Source of the DNA: Salibacterium lacus
GTDB taxonomy: Bacteria; Bacillota; Bacilli; Bacillales; Marinococcaceae
Direction of reading: 5' to 3'
Assembly (NCBI RefSeq): GCF_042684865.1
Contig: NZ_JBHUML010000005.1
Span: forward strand, 496,001-560,000
DNA length: 64,000 bases
The translations under genes and the position numbers were made by a program. The notes under the pieces were generated by a model. It was not told the DNA's origin, searched no databases, and saw only the letters and a list, made by a program, of their open reading frames with translations. Positions 1 through 8,612 of this stretch are shown here, piece by piece (position 1 is the first letter of the stretch; each line of letters opens with the position of its first letter).

Positions 1-119
1 GTCTGTTTCATACCCGCATTTCCCGGTGCCGCGTACACGGTATCCACCTCCGGGCTTTCTGCAAACGCACGGGCCAGCGCATGTTCACGCCCGCCGCCGC
101 CGACAATCAGCACGTTCAT
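1..119 (-). CDS. purD: Phosphoribosylamine-glycine ligase, N-terminal fragment (continues beyond the window)
   Basis: Only the first 39 codons lie in the window, read leftward from the ATG at 119. The product would ligate glycine to phosphoribosylamine to give GAR, the second step of purine synthesis, using an ATP-grasp fold. The fragment begins with MNVLIVGGGGREHALA, the glycine-rich N-terminal strand-loop typical of PurD. It follows purH by 29 bases on the same strand, as the last gene of the Bacillus pur operon normally does. Identification rests on this motif plus position; the catalytic region is not visible. Confidence 0.9.
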   Translation of the reverse strand, partial: MNVLIVGGGGREHALARAFAESPEVDTVYAAPGNAGMKQ

Positions 120-148
120 GAGTGCGACTCCTCCTTCATCGTGTTGCT

Positions 149-1690
149 TTAGTGTTTAAAATGACGCATGCCGGTAAAGACCATGGCAATGCCGAGTTCG
201 TTGGCTTTTTCAATCGATTCTTCGTCCCGGATGGAGCCGCCCGGCTGGATAATGGCGCTCACACCAGCTTCCCCTGCGGTTTCAACCGTATCTTTCATCG
301 GGAAAAAGGCGTCGGAGCCCATGGCGCTGCCCTCAGCTTTCTCTCCCGCCTGCGCGGCGGCGATTTCGGCGGAGCCGACCCGGTTCATCTGCCCGGCGCC
401 CACGCCTACGGTCTGCTGGTCTTTGGCAAGCAGAATCGCATTGGACTTCACGTGTTTGACAACTTTCCAAGCCAGTTTCAGATCCTGCCATTCGTTCTCT
501 GTCGGATCACGGTCGGTCACAACTTTGATGTCAGCATCGAGAAACCCTTTGCGGTCTTCGTCCTGAATCAGAGCGCCGCCGTGAATAGACGTAATCTGCG
601 AGCGTTCGCGCGGTGTTTCTTCTTCCATCGCGATTTTCAGCAGGCGGATGTTTTTCTTTTGAGTCAGAACATCAAGCGCTTCCTGGCTGAACGACGGAGC
701 GATAATGATCTCAAGAAAAATCTCTTTGAGATGCTTTGCTGTCTCCTCATCCACTTCGCGGTTGAATGCGGTAATGCCGCCGAAAATGGAAACAGGATCG
801 GAGTCGTACGCTTTTTCATACGCCTCGGTGATGGACGCGCCAATTCCAACCCCGCAAGGATTCATATGTTTAACAGCAACAGCAGCGGGCTGGCTGAATT
901 CCTTGATGATATCAAGAGCGGCTTCGGCATCGTTGATGTTATTATAGGACAGCTCCTTGCCGTGCAGCTGGATAGCATTCGCAACAGAGCTCATCGGTCC
1001 AATCGGCTCCCGGTAGAAAGCTGCCTGCTGATGTGGATTCTCCCCGTAGCGGAGATCCTGTTTTTTCTCGTAAGTAACGGTGAACGTTTCCGGATACTGT
1101 TCACCTGTATGGTCGGTTAAGTAATTGGCAACGAGGGAATCATAGGAAGCCGTGTGACGGAATACTTTTGCGGCCAGACCGGCTTTCGTCTCTGCCGGAA
1201 TATCTCCGTTTTCTTTCACATCTTCCAGAATCCAGTCGTAGTCGCCGGGATCGGTGACGACCGTGACATATTTATGGTTTTTGGCTGCGGCCCGCAGCAT
1301 GCCGGGACCTCCGATGTCAATGTTTTCAATCGCTTCTTCAAATGACGTGTCCGGCTTTTCAATCGTTTCTTTAAACGGATACAGATTCACGACGACGAGG
1401 TCAATCGGGGTGATTTGATGTTCCTCGAGCTGTTTTTGATGTTCCTCGTTGTCCCTCATGGCCAGCAGACCGCTGTGAATATACGGATGCAGCGTCTTCA
1501 CGCGCCCGTCGAGGATTTCCGGAAATCCGGTAACATCGGAAATCCCGATCACGTCGACACCTCCCTCTTTCAGCACGCGGCTCGTCCCGCCTGTTGAAAT
1601 GATCTCCACGCCGGCCGCTTCAAGCTGCTTGGCAAAAGGTAGAATACCCTCTTTATTGGAAACGCTGATCAGTGCTCGCTTGATGCTCAT
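149..1690 (-). CDS. purH: Bifunctional AICAR transformylase / IMP cyclohydrolase
   Basis: Catalyses the last two steps to IMP: formylation of AICAR with 10-formyl-THF, then ring closure. The 513-aa length is normal for PurH. The N-terminal third is the MGS-like cyclohydrolase domain (KRALISVSNKEGI, then STGGTSRVL). The rest is the transformylase, with the conserved KHMNPCG motif near residue 270 and a typical C-terminal QPGGSIRDEE and MVFTGMRHFKH. The ATG at 1690 overlaps the purN stop by four bases, which suggests translational coupling. No missing residues noticed. Confidence 0.98.
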   Translation of the reverse strand: MSIKRALISVSNKEGILPFAKQLEAAGVEIISTGGTSRVLKEGGVDVIGISDVTGFPEILDGRVKTLHPYIHSGLLAMRDNEEHQKQLEEHQITPIDLVVVNLYPFKETIEKPDTSFEEAIENIDIGGPGMLRAAAKNHKYVTVVTDPGDYDWILEDVKENGDIPAETKAGLAAKVFRHTASYDSLVANYLTDHTGEQYPETFTVTYEKKQDLRYGENPHQQAAFYREPIGPMSSVANAIQLHGKELSYNNINDAEAALDIIKEFSQPAAVAVKHMNPCGVGIGASITEAYEKAYDSDPVSIFGGITAFNREVDEETAKHLKEIFLEIIIAPSFSQEALDVLTQKKNIRLLKIAMEEETPRERSQITSIHGGALIQDEDRKGFLDADIKVVTDRDPTENEWQDLKLAWKVVKHVKSNAILLAKDQQTVGVGAGQMNRVGSAEIAAAQAGEKAEGSAMGSDAFFPMKDTVETAGEAGVSAIIQPGGSIRDEESIEKANELGIAMVFTGMRHFKH

Positions 1691-2280
1691 TTGTGCATCG
1701 CTCCTCCCTGCGTAAATCGCTCTTTGAGTAAAAACTGAATCGTATCCGGATACAACCGGTGTTCCACGGCCTGTACCGCCTTGGAAAGGGAAGCGGGAGA
1801 ATCGGTCGGCTTCACAGCTACCGCTTCCTGAGCAAGTATCGTACCGGTATCCATTCCTTCATCGACTTCATGAACAGTAACGCCGGTCACTTTCACACCG
1901 GCTTCCCACGCCTGCTCCACAGCATCCAATCCTGGAAAAGCCGGAAGCAGGGAGGGATGGATGTTTATCATACGTTCCTGAAACGCTGTCAGCAATGTAT
2001 CTCCGACAAGGCGCATATAACCGGCCAAAACGATCAGGTCAACTTCCTTCTTCTGCAGTTGTTCCACAATTTCCTGCTCAAATGCCGCTTTGTTTTCATA
2101 TTGCTTCGGACGAAATGAAAAAACCGGGATGTCCATCGCCTCCGCCCGCTGCACGGCATGAGCATCCGGCTTATCACAAACGAGCAGGGCAATGTCAGCT
2201 TCCAGCCTGTTTTCTGACGCGGCGTCGGCGACAGCTTGGAAGTTGGATCCGCTGCCCGATGCAAAAACAGCCAGTTTCAT
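1687..2280 (-). CDS. purN: Phosphoribosylglycinamide formyltransferase (folate-dependent)
   Basis: Transfers a formyl group from 10-formyl-THF to GAR. The 197-aa protein has the N-terminal phosphate-binding GSGSNFQA motif (residues 9-16). The catalytic segment INIHPSLLPAFPG lies near residue 107 and VHEVDEGMDTG near 140, supplying the Asn/His/Asp triad. It starts immediately after the purM stop and overlaps purH by four bases, so it is an internal gene of the pur operon. Length and motifs match the PurN family closely. Confidence 0.97.
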   Translation of the reverse strand: MKLAVFASGSGSNFQAVADAASENRLEADIALLVCDKPDAHAVQRAEAMDIPVFSFRPKQYENKAAFEQEIVEQLQKKEVDLIVLAGYMRLVGDTLLTAFQERMINIHPSLLPAFPGLDAVEQAWEAGVKVTGVTVHEVDEGMDTGTILAQEAVAVKPTDSPASLSKAVQAVEHRLYPDTIQFLLKERFTQGGAMHK

Positions 2281-3318
2281 TCAGGCGTCCTCCTTTACGA
2301 ACTGCAGTCCTCCGCCGGATGTCACTCGTCCGATACGGTACGCCGTTTCTCCGATTGCTTCGAGAGAAGACAGGGCTTCTTTCTCTTCGCCGGCATCTAC
2401 TACTACAGCCAGGCCGATACCCATATTAAACGTGCCGAACATGTCTTCATCGCTCAGACTGCCATGCTTTTGAAGAAACGAAAACAGAGCCGGTGCATCC
2501 CAGGAAGACGAATCGATGGCGGCCCCGGTTCCTTCCGGCAGCATCCTCGGAATGTTTTCGTAAAATCCGCCTCCGGTCACGTGAGCCATGCCTTTTACCG
2601 GCACGCGGCGGCGCAGTTCCTGCACAGCTTTTACATAAATACGCGTCGGCTCCAGCAGCTCTTCGCCGAGCGGCCGCTCAAACGGCGCATACGTTTCCTT
2701 TAGATCCAGTCCCGCTTCATCAAGCAGAACATTGCGGACAAGCGACAAGCCGTTGCTGTGAATCCCGGAGGACCGAAGACCGATCACGACATCTCCGGGG
2801 GTGATGGTTTCCCCGGTAATAAGCGATGATTTGTCCGCCGCCCCGACTGTAAAACCGGCGAGGTCATATTCGTGCGTGTCATACATGCCCGGCATTTCCG
2901 CGGTTTCCCCGCCGATCAGCGCGCAGCCGGCCTGTTCACATCCATCGGCGATTCCTTTGACGATGGCTTCGACTTTTTCAGGAACGGCTTTTCCGCAGGC
3001 CAGGTAATCCAAAAAGTAAAGCGGATCCGCTCCCTGAACGGCGATGTCATTGACACACATCGCGACCGCGTCCTGTCCGATCGTGTCATGCTTGTCCATC
3101 ATGAAGGCAAGCATCAGTTTCGTGCCGACTCCGTCTGTTCCCGACACGAGGACGGGGGATTCGTAAGGAAGCGCGGACATGTCAAACATGGCGCCGAATC
3201 CACCCAGACCTCCCATCACTTCCGGACGCATCGTCCGCGCGGTATGCTGTTTCATCCGCTCTACCGCTTCGTAGCCGGCCTCAACATCGACCCCGGCCTT
3301 TTTATAGGCGTCCGACAT
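2281..3318 (-). CDS. purM: Phosphoribosylformylglycinamidine cyclo-ligase (AIR synthetase)
   Basis: Closes FGAM to AIR with ATP. The 345-aa protein has the PurM-family ATP-binding features GTDGVGTK near residue 60 and DAVAMCVNDIAVQGA near residue 85. A glycine-rich segment (HVTGGGFYENIPRMLP) lies in the second half. It lies between purF and purN with only about 20 bases to purF, in conserved Bacillus order. PurM is homologous to PurL; the length and single domain separate the two. Confidence 0.98.
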   Translation of the reverse strand: MSDAYKKAGVDVEAGYEAVERMKQHTARTMRPEVMGGLGGFGAMFDMSALPYESPVLVSGTDGVGTKLMLAFMMDKHDTIGQDAVAMCVNDIAVQGADPLYFLDYLACGKAVPEKVEAIVKGIADGCEQAGCALIGGETAEMPGMYDTHEYDLAGFTVGAADKSSLITGETITPGDVVIGLRSSGIHSNGLSLVRNVLLDEAGLDLKETYAPFERPLGEELLEPTRIYVKAVQELRRRVPVKGMAHVTGGGFYENIPRMLPEGTGAAIDSSSWDAPALFSFLQKHGSLSDEDMFGTFNMGIGLAVVVDAGEEKEALSSLEAIGETAYRIGRVTSGGGLQFVKEDA

Positions 3319-3338
3319 GGCGGCTGCCTCCTTTCTCG

Positions 3339-4760
3339 TTATCCATTGATGACTTTGTCATGGGGATGAAGCGTATCTTCATAAATATCAGTCGGATAAT
3401 TCCCGGTGAAACAGGCGAGACACTGCCCGCAGTTAGAATCATTGTCCTGTCTTCCGATGCCGCCCAGCATCCCGTCGATGCTGATAAACGAAAGCGAGTC
3501 GGCTCCCATTTCCTCCCGCATCTCCTCAAGCGAGTGCGTTGCGGCAATAAGTTCTGACTTGGTGGACGTATCAATGCCGTAAAAACAGGGGTGGGTAATC
3601 GGCGGAGAGCTGATGCGGACGTGCACTTCCGCCGCCCCGGCTTGTTTCAGCATCGTAACAATACGGCGGCTTGTTGTGCCGCGTACAATGGAATCATCCA
3701 CCATGACGACCCGTTTTCCTTCAACGACGCCGCGTACCGGTGACAGCTTCATCTTCACGCCCTGTTCACGCAGCTCCTGTGACGGCTGAATAAACGTCCG
3801 GCCGACATAGCGATTTTTAATCATCCCCATTTCATAGGGAATTCCGGTTTCTTCGGCGTACCCAATAGCAGCTGAAATGGAAGAGTCCGGTACACCGGTG
3901 ACAATGTCCGCTTCAACCGGCGCTTCTGCGGCCAGTTTTTTGCCAAGGCTTTTGCGCGCAGTGTGGACGTTTATCTGGTCAATATTGGAATCGGGACGCG
4001 AAAAGTACACATATTCCATGCTGCACATCCGCCGCTCGGCTGGTTTGGCGTATAGTTCCGAGTGCATACCGCTTCGATCGAATGTAATGATTTCACCGGG
4101 CTGTACTTCACGTTCATACTCCGCTCCGATGACATCAAACGCACAAGTCTCGGATGCCACCACATAAGCCCCGCCTAGTTTTCCGATGCTGAGCGGCCGG
4201 AGGCCATGTGGATCCTGGGCAACCAGGAGCTTATCTTCGGTCATGATGGCGAGGGCATAGGCCCCTTCCACCATGGACAGGGCGTCACTTAATTTATCTT
4301 CCATCCGCGGGTACACGCTTCGTTTAATAAGGTGCGCGATCACTTCTGTGTCGGAAGTCGACTGAAAAATACTGCCTTGGTCTTCGAGTTCGAGTTTCAG
4401 ATTGTGCGCATTCACCAGGTTGCCGTTATGGGCGATAGCCAGGCTGTCGGTCTGAGAGCGGAACATAAGAGGCTGGCAGTTGTCGAGACCGCCGCCGCCT
4501 GCTGTTGCGTACCGGACGTGGCCGAGGGAAGCATGCCCCTGGAGTGCTTCAAGATCGCCTTCTTTGAACGCATCATTTACGAGCCCGAGTCCTTTGTGAA
4601 TGTGCAGATGCTCTTCGTCACTGACCACGATGCCTGCGCCTTCCTGCCCGCGGTGCTGCATACTGTGGAGCCCGTAATAGGAAAGCTGGGCCGCTTCTTT
4701 ATGCCCCCACAATGCAAAGACGCCGCATTCTTCATTTAATCCTTTGATTTCACCAAGCAT
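3339..4760 (-). CDS. purF: Amidophosphoribosyltransferase (PRPP amidotransferase)
   Basis: First committed step of purine synthesis: PRPP plus glutamine to phosphoribosylamine. The sequence begins with an 11-residue propeptide followed by Cys12 (EECGVFALWGH), which becomes the N-terminal nucleophile after self-cleavage. The PRPP loop VVMVDDSIVRGTTS is near residue 355. C-terminal cysteines in DSNCGQCLACFTGNYP match the oxygen-sensitive 4Fe-4S type known from B. subtilis. The start overlaps the purL 3' end by 25 bases. Feedback by AMP/GMP is known for the family; here it is inferred. Confidence 0.98.
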   Translation of the reverse strand: MLGEIKGLNEECGVFALWGHKEAAQLSYYGLHSMQHRGQEGAGIVVSDEEHLHIHKGLGLVNDAFKEGDLEALQGHASLGHVRYATAGGGGLDNCQPLMFRSQTDSLAIAHNGNLVNAHNLKLELEDQGSIFQSTSDTEVIAHLIKRSVYPRMEDKLSDALSMVEGAYALAIMTEDKLLVAQDPHGLRPLSIGKLGGAYVVASETCAFDVIGAEYEREVQPGEIITFDRSGMHSELYAKPAERRMCSMEYVYFSRPDSNIDQINVHTARKSLGKKLAAEAPVEADIVTGVPDSSISAAIGYAEETGIPYEMGMIKNRYVGRTFIQPSQELREQGVKMKLSPVRGVVEGKRVVMVDDSIVRGTTSRRIVTMLKQAGAAEVHVRISSPPITHPCFYGIDTSTKSELIAATHSLEEMREEMGADSLSFISIDGMLGGIGRQDNDSNCGQCLACFTGNYPTDIYEDTLHPHDKVING

Positions 4761-6967
4761 GGAATGGCTCCTTTCCAGGCGTTTTCCATTTCTTCTACAT
4801 CCGCCTGCAGTACCTTTTCACCTGTTGACTGATGGACTTCAAGTGTCGGTTTATTGGTTACCGTGCCGATGCGTACGGCATCAGCAGCTGTGCGTTCAAA
4901 GGCTTCGGTGTGTTCGGGAGACACGGATACAAGAAAGCGGGACTGGGTTTCAGCGAATAATGCCGCTGCTGTATCGCCCTTAAGCGTTACATCAGCGCCA
5001 AGACCGGCGCTGTCGATGACACTTTCGGCAATTGCGGCGGCAAGGCCCCCTTCGGCGAGGTCATGGGCGGAACGTACAAAACCGCTCCGGATGGCTTCGA
5101 GCAGACTCTGCTGCCTTTCTTTCTCGAGGTTGAGATCAAGCTCCGGCACTCTTCCGGAAATACCGCCTTCCACCATCTTCTGAACTTCGCTGCCGCCGAA
5201 TTCCGGTGCTGCTTCCCCGATGACATAGATAACGTCTCCTGCCTGTTTGAAGGACTGGGTCGTAATATAATCCAAATCTTCTATGAGACCAACCATACCG
5301 ACGACCGGTGTCGGGTATACTGCGCCGTGCTGCGTTTCATTATACAAAGAGACATTGCCGCCGATGACCGGCGTATGAAGAACGGAACAGGCTTCACTCA
5401 TGCCGTCCGTCGATTTCTCCAGCTGCCAGTAGATTTCCGGTTTTTCCGGGCTGCCGTAGTTCAGGCAGTCCGTCAATCCAAGCGGTGTGCCGCCGGAGCA
5501 GACGATGTTGCGCGCCGCTTCAGCTACCGCAATTTTTCCGCCGGTCTCCGGATCAAGATAGATATAGCGCGAATTACAGTCGGTTGTCATCGCAAGGGCC
5601 TTATTCGTCCCGCGCACCCGCAGAACAGCAGCATCCGACCCCGGTTGAACGGCCGTATTCGTCTGCACCATATAATCATACTGATCATATACCCACTCTT
5701 TGCTTGCAATCGTCGGCTGACGCAGGAGATCAAGCAGCGTCTGTTTCATATCGCCAATTGGCAGACTCGATGCCGGAAGCTTCTGGTTTTCCGTGAAAAC
5801 CCGGTGTTCTGTGGATTCCGGGTGATACACAGGAGCCTCTTCGGCAAGTGCATCGGCTGGAATGTCCGCCGCGACCTCCCCTTCAAAAAGAAGACGGAGG
5901 TTCTGTTCTTCGATGACGTGACCCACTTCGGCTGCGTACAGCCCCCAGTGATCACAGATGTCACGGACTTCCTGTTCATGCCCCTGCTTGACGACAAGAA
6001 GCATCCGTTCCTGGGACTCGGAGAGCATCATTTCGTACGGAGTCATGCCGCTTTCGCGCTGCGGTACTTTGTCGAGATCCATTTCAATACCAAATCCTGC
6101 TTTGCTTGCCATTTCTGAGGAAGAGGAAGCAAGACCGGCCGCACCCATGTCCTGGATGCCGACGAGGGATTCGAGCTGTACGAGGTCCTGACAGGCTTCC
6201 ATCAGTAGTTTTTCCATAAACGGATCGCCGACCTGGACGGAAGGGCGTTTGTCTTCCGAATCTTCGCCCAGTTCTTCAGAGGCAAACGTTGCCCCGTGTA
6301 TGCCGTCGCGACCTGTACTCGCACCGACATACATGACGGTGTTTCCGGTTCCTTCGGCCACACCTTTCTGGATGTCTTCGTGGTTAATCAGCCCGACACA
6401 CATCGCATTCATCAGCGGATTCTCTTCATAGCATGGATCGAACTGTATTTCACCTCCGATGGTCGGAACACCGACACAGTTGCCGTAGCCTGCGATACCG
6501 GCCACGACTTCTTCAAACAGGTAGCGTCCTCTGGCGGACTGCAGCTCTCCAAAGCGGAGGGAGTTCAGGAGCGCGATCGGTTTGGCCCCCATCGAGAACA
6601 CATCGCGGAGAATCCCGCCGACACCTGTCGCCGCTCCCTGGTACGGTTCGACCGCGGACGGATGGTTGTGGCTTTCGGCTTTAAAGGCAACCGCCTGGTT
6701 GTCGCCGATATCAATGATTCCGGCGCCTTCGCCCGGTCCCTGCAGCACCTTTTCCCCTTTACTCGGAAATTTCCGGAGCAGTACCTTGGAATGCTTGTAG
6801 CTGCAGTGTTCGGACCACATAACGGAAAACACGCCCGTTTCGGTGTAGTTCGGAAGACGGCCGAGAATGTTTTCCGCCATGGCAAATTCTTCGTCTGTCA
6901 TTCCCATGTCGTGATAGACTTTGTCCTCTTTTATTTGCTGCGGAGACGGTTCAAGCGCGAGCGACAT
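4736..6967 (-). CDS. purL: Phosphoribosylformylglycinamidine synthase, small-type synthetase subunit
   Basis: Converts FGAR to FGAM with ATP, using ammonia from PurQ. At 743 aa it is the short, Gram-positive PurL that needs separate PurQ and PurS, not the roughly 1,300-aa fused form. Visible motifs include MWSEHCSYKHSK near residue 50, AVAFKAESHNHPSAVEPY near residue 90, and AHDLAEGGLAAAIAES near residue 605. It overlaps purQ by 17 bases and purF by 25 bases, so the three are probably translated in a coupled way. Confidence 0.98.
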   Translation of the reverse strand: MSLALEPSPQQIKEDKVYHDMGMTDEEFAMAENILGRLPNYTETGVFSVMWSEHCSYKHSKVLLRKFPSKGEKVLQGPGEGAGIIDIGDNQAVAFKAESHNHPSAVEPYQGAATGVGGILRDVFSMGAKPIALLNSLRFGELQSARGRYLFEEVVAGIAGYGNCVGVPTIGGEIQFDPCYEENPLMNAMCVGLINHEDIQKGVAEGTGNTVMYVGASTGRDGIHGATFASEELGEDSEDKRPSVQVGDPFMEKLLMEACQDLVQLESLVGIQDMGAAGLASSSSEMASKAGFGIEMDLDKVPQRESGMTPYEMMLSESQERMLLVVKQGHEQEVRDICDHWGLYAAEVGHVIEEQNLRLLFEGEVAADIPADALAEEAPVYHPESTEHRVFTENQKLPASSLPIGDMKQTLLDLLRQPTIASKEWVYDQYDYMVQTNTAVQPGSDAAVLRVRGTNKALAMTTDCNSRYIYLDPETGGKIAVAEAARNIVCSGGTPLGLTDCLNYGSPEKPEIYWQLEKSTDGMSEACSVLHTPVIGGNVSLYNETQHGAVYPTPVVGMVGLIEDLDYITTQSFKQAGDVIYVIGEAAPEFGGSEVQKMVEGGISGRVPELDLNLEKERQQSLLEAIRSGFVRSAHDLAEGGLAAAIAESVIDSAGLGADVTLKGDTAAALFAETQSRFLVSVSPEHTEAFERTAADAVRIGTVTNKPTLEVHQSTGEKVLQADVEEMENAWKGAIPCLVKSKD

Positions 6968-7634
6968 GTGATTCCCTCCAGTTTTTCAGCATCGATTGAA
7001 AGAGCCGGCGGCCGTCCGTGCTTCCAAGAAGATCCGAGACAGCACGTTCGGGGTGCGGCATCATACCGAGTATGTTGCCTTTTTCGTTTGTTATACCGGC
7101 AATTCCGGCAGCAGAGCCATTAATGTCATCCTGGTACGTAAAAACGATCCGTTCGTTTTGTTTCAGCATGTCAAGTGTGTCGTCGTCACAGTAATAATTT
7201 CCTTCCCCGTGAGCAACGGGAATCGTGACAGTGCTGCCCTGTTCATATTCGGTCGTGAACATCGTACCCGCGTTCACAACGGTCAGCGGGGTGGGACGGC
7301 AGATAAATTTCAGGTTTTTGTTGAACTGCATCGCACCCGGCAGTAGACGCGCTTCAAGAAGAACCTGGAAACCATTGCAGATACCAAGAACAGGCATGCC
7401 CCGCTTCGCTTCTTCGATGATGCTTTCCATCACCGGTGCAAAACGCGCGATTGCCCCGGAACGCAGGTAATCCCCGTACGAGAAACCGCCGGGAAGCAGG
7501 ACGGCGTCATATCCCGAGATATCGGTTTCGGTGTACCATACTTTTTCCACTTCTTCTCCAAGCGTTTCCTCAATGGCATAATACATGTCGTCGTCACAGT
7601 TCGATCCTGGAAATACAATAACGGCGAACTTCAT
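6951..7634 (-). CDS. purQ: Phosphoribosylformylglycinamidine synthase, glutaminase subunit
   Basis: Class I glutamine amidotransferase that feeds ammonia to PurL. The 227-aa sequence has the nucleophile elbow VLGICNGFQVL (Cys near residue 86) and the His-Glu pair in GMMPHPERA near residue 194, the complete catalytic triad. The substrate-binding N-terminus FPGSNCDDD is typical of PurQ. It overlaps purS by four bases (ATGA arrangement) and purL by 17, in the canonical S-Q-L order. Confidence 0.98.
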   Translation of the reverse strand: MKFAVIVFPGSNCDDDMYYAIEETLGEEVEKVWYTETDISGYDAVLLPGGFSYGDYLRSGAIARFAPVMESIIEEAKRGMPVLGICNGFQVLLEARLLPGAMQFNKNLKFICRPTPLTVVNAGTMFTTEYEQGSTVTIPVAHGEGNYYCDDDTLDMLKQNERIVFTYQDDINGSAAGIAGITNEKGNILGMMPHPERAVSDLLGSTDGRRLFQSMLKNWRESHVARA

Positions 7635-7882
7635 GAAGACACAGCCTCCCCGATCGTATACGTGTAATCTTCAATGACTGGATTGGACAGCAGTTTTTCG
7701 CACATTTCTTCGATGCGCTTCTCCAGGTTGTCCGTATTTTCGACTTCAAGCTCCAGGTATTTGCCGATCCGGACGCTGTTCACCTCGGTGTAGTTCATGG
7801 CGTGCAGCGAATCGGTGACAGCACTTCCCTGCGGGTCGAGCACTCCTTCTTTCAGCGTTACGTACACATGGACTTTAAACAT
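7631..7882 (-). CDS. purS: Phosphoribosylformylglycinamidine synthase, PurS subunit
   Basis: Small 83-aa subunit that dimerises and bridges PurL and PurQ in the FGAM synthase complex. The sequence shows the characteristic KVHVYVTLKEGVLDPQGSAV start and the VRIGKYLELEVE middle strand. It sits between purC (4-base gap) and purQ (4-base overlap). PurS has no catalytic residues of its own; its presence confirms that this PurL is the three-subunit type. Confidence 0.97.
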   Translation of the reverse strand: MFKVHVYVTLKEGVLDPQGSAVTDSLHAMNYTEVNSVRIGKYLELEVENTDNLEKRIEEMCEKLLSNPVIEDYTYTIGEAVSS

Positions 7883-7886
7883 CTGT

Positions 7887-8597
7887 TTATGCCCCTCCCA
7901 GTCTTTTTAGAATTTTTGTATAGCCTTCCTGAAGAGACCCAAGGCCGTAGCGGAACACATCTTTGTCGAATTTTTCCCTCGTCTTTTCGTCCCACAGACG
8001 GCATGTGTCCGGTGAAATCTCGTCGGCAAGCAGAAGGTTTCCGTCCGCCGTCGTACCAAACTCCAGCTTGAAATCGACGAGCAGAAGTCCGTGCTGCCCG
8101 AAATGATGCTTCAACGCTTCGTTAACAGCCAGCGCCTGCGTTCTCATGCCGCTCAGCTGCTCCGGCTGTGCTGCCTCGAGCATGCGGATATGATCTTCGT
8201 TAATAAGCGGATCACCGAGCTCGTCGTCTTTGTAGTAAAACTCCACCACCGGCTCTTTCAGCTCGATGCCCTCCGCTGTGCCGGTACGGCGGTGCAGACT
8301 GCCCGCCACGACATTGCGGACGACAACTTCAAGTGGGATGATATCGGTTTTTCGGACGAGCTGTTCCGTATCGGACAGTTTCCGCTCAAAATGGCTCGGA
8401 ATTCCTGCCTCATCAAGGGTTGCAAAAAGCATCGACGACAACACGTTGTTCAGCCGGCCCTTGCCTGCGAGCACTTCCTGTTTTTCGCCGTTAAAAGCGG
8501 TCGCATCGTCTTTGTATTCCACCCATAGCAGGTCCGGATCATCTGTTTCATACAGCTTCTTCGCTTTGCCCTCATACAGCAGTTCCTTTTTCTCCAT
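7887..8597 (-). CDS. purC: SAICAR synthetase
   Basis: Joins CAIR and aspartate with ATP to make SAICAR. The 236-aa length is the bacterial norm. Motifs include LYEGKAKKLYET at the N-terminus, the nucleotide-binding region VEYKDDATAFNGEKQ, the segment PLEVVVRNVVAGSLHRR near residue 90, and LLVDFKLEFG near residue 177. The gene is 15 bases downstream of purB in the pur operon. Confidence 0.98.
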   Translation of the reverse strand: MEKKELLYEGKAKKLYETDDPDLLWVEYKDDATAFNGEKQEVLAGKGRLNNVLSSMLFATLDEAGIPSHFERKLSDTEQLVRKTDIIPLEVVVRNVVAGSLHRRTGTAEGIELKEPVVEFYYKDDELGDPLINEDHIRMLEAAQPEQLSGMRTQALAVNEALKHHFGQHGLLLVDFKLEFGTTADGNLLLADEISPDTCRLWDEKTREKFDKDVFRYGLGSLQEGYTKILKRLGGA

Positions 8598-8612
8598 GCC
8601 CGGCGCCCTCCT

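Noticed and set aside
122..1120. A 332-codon plus-strand frame over purH
   Set aside because: Shadow of purH, which is unmistakable on the minus strand.
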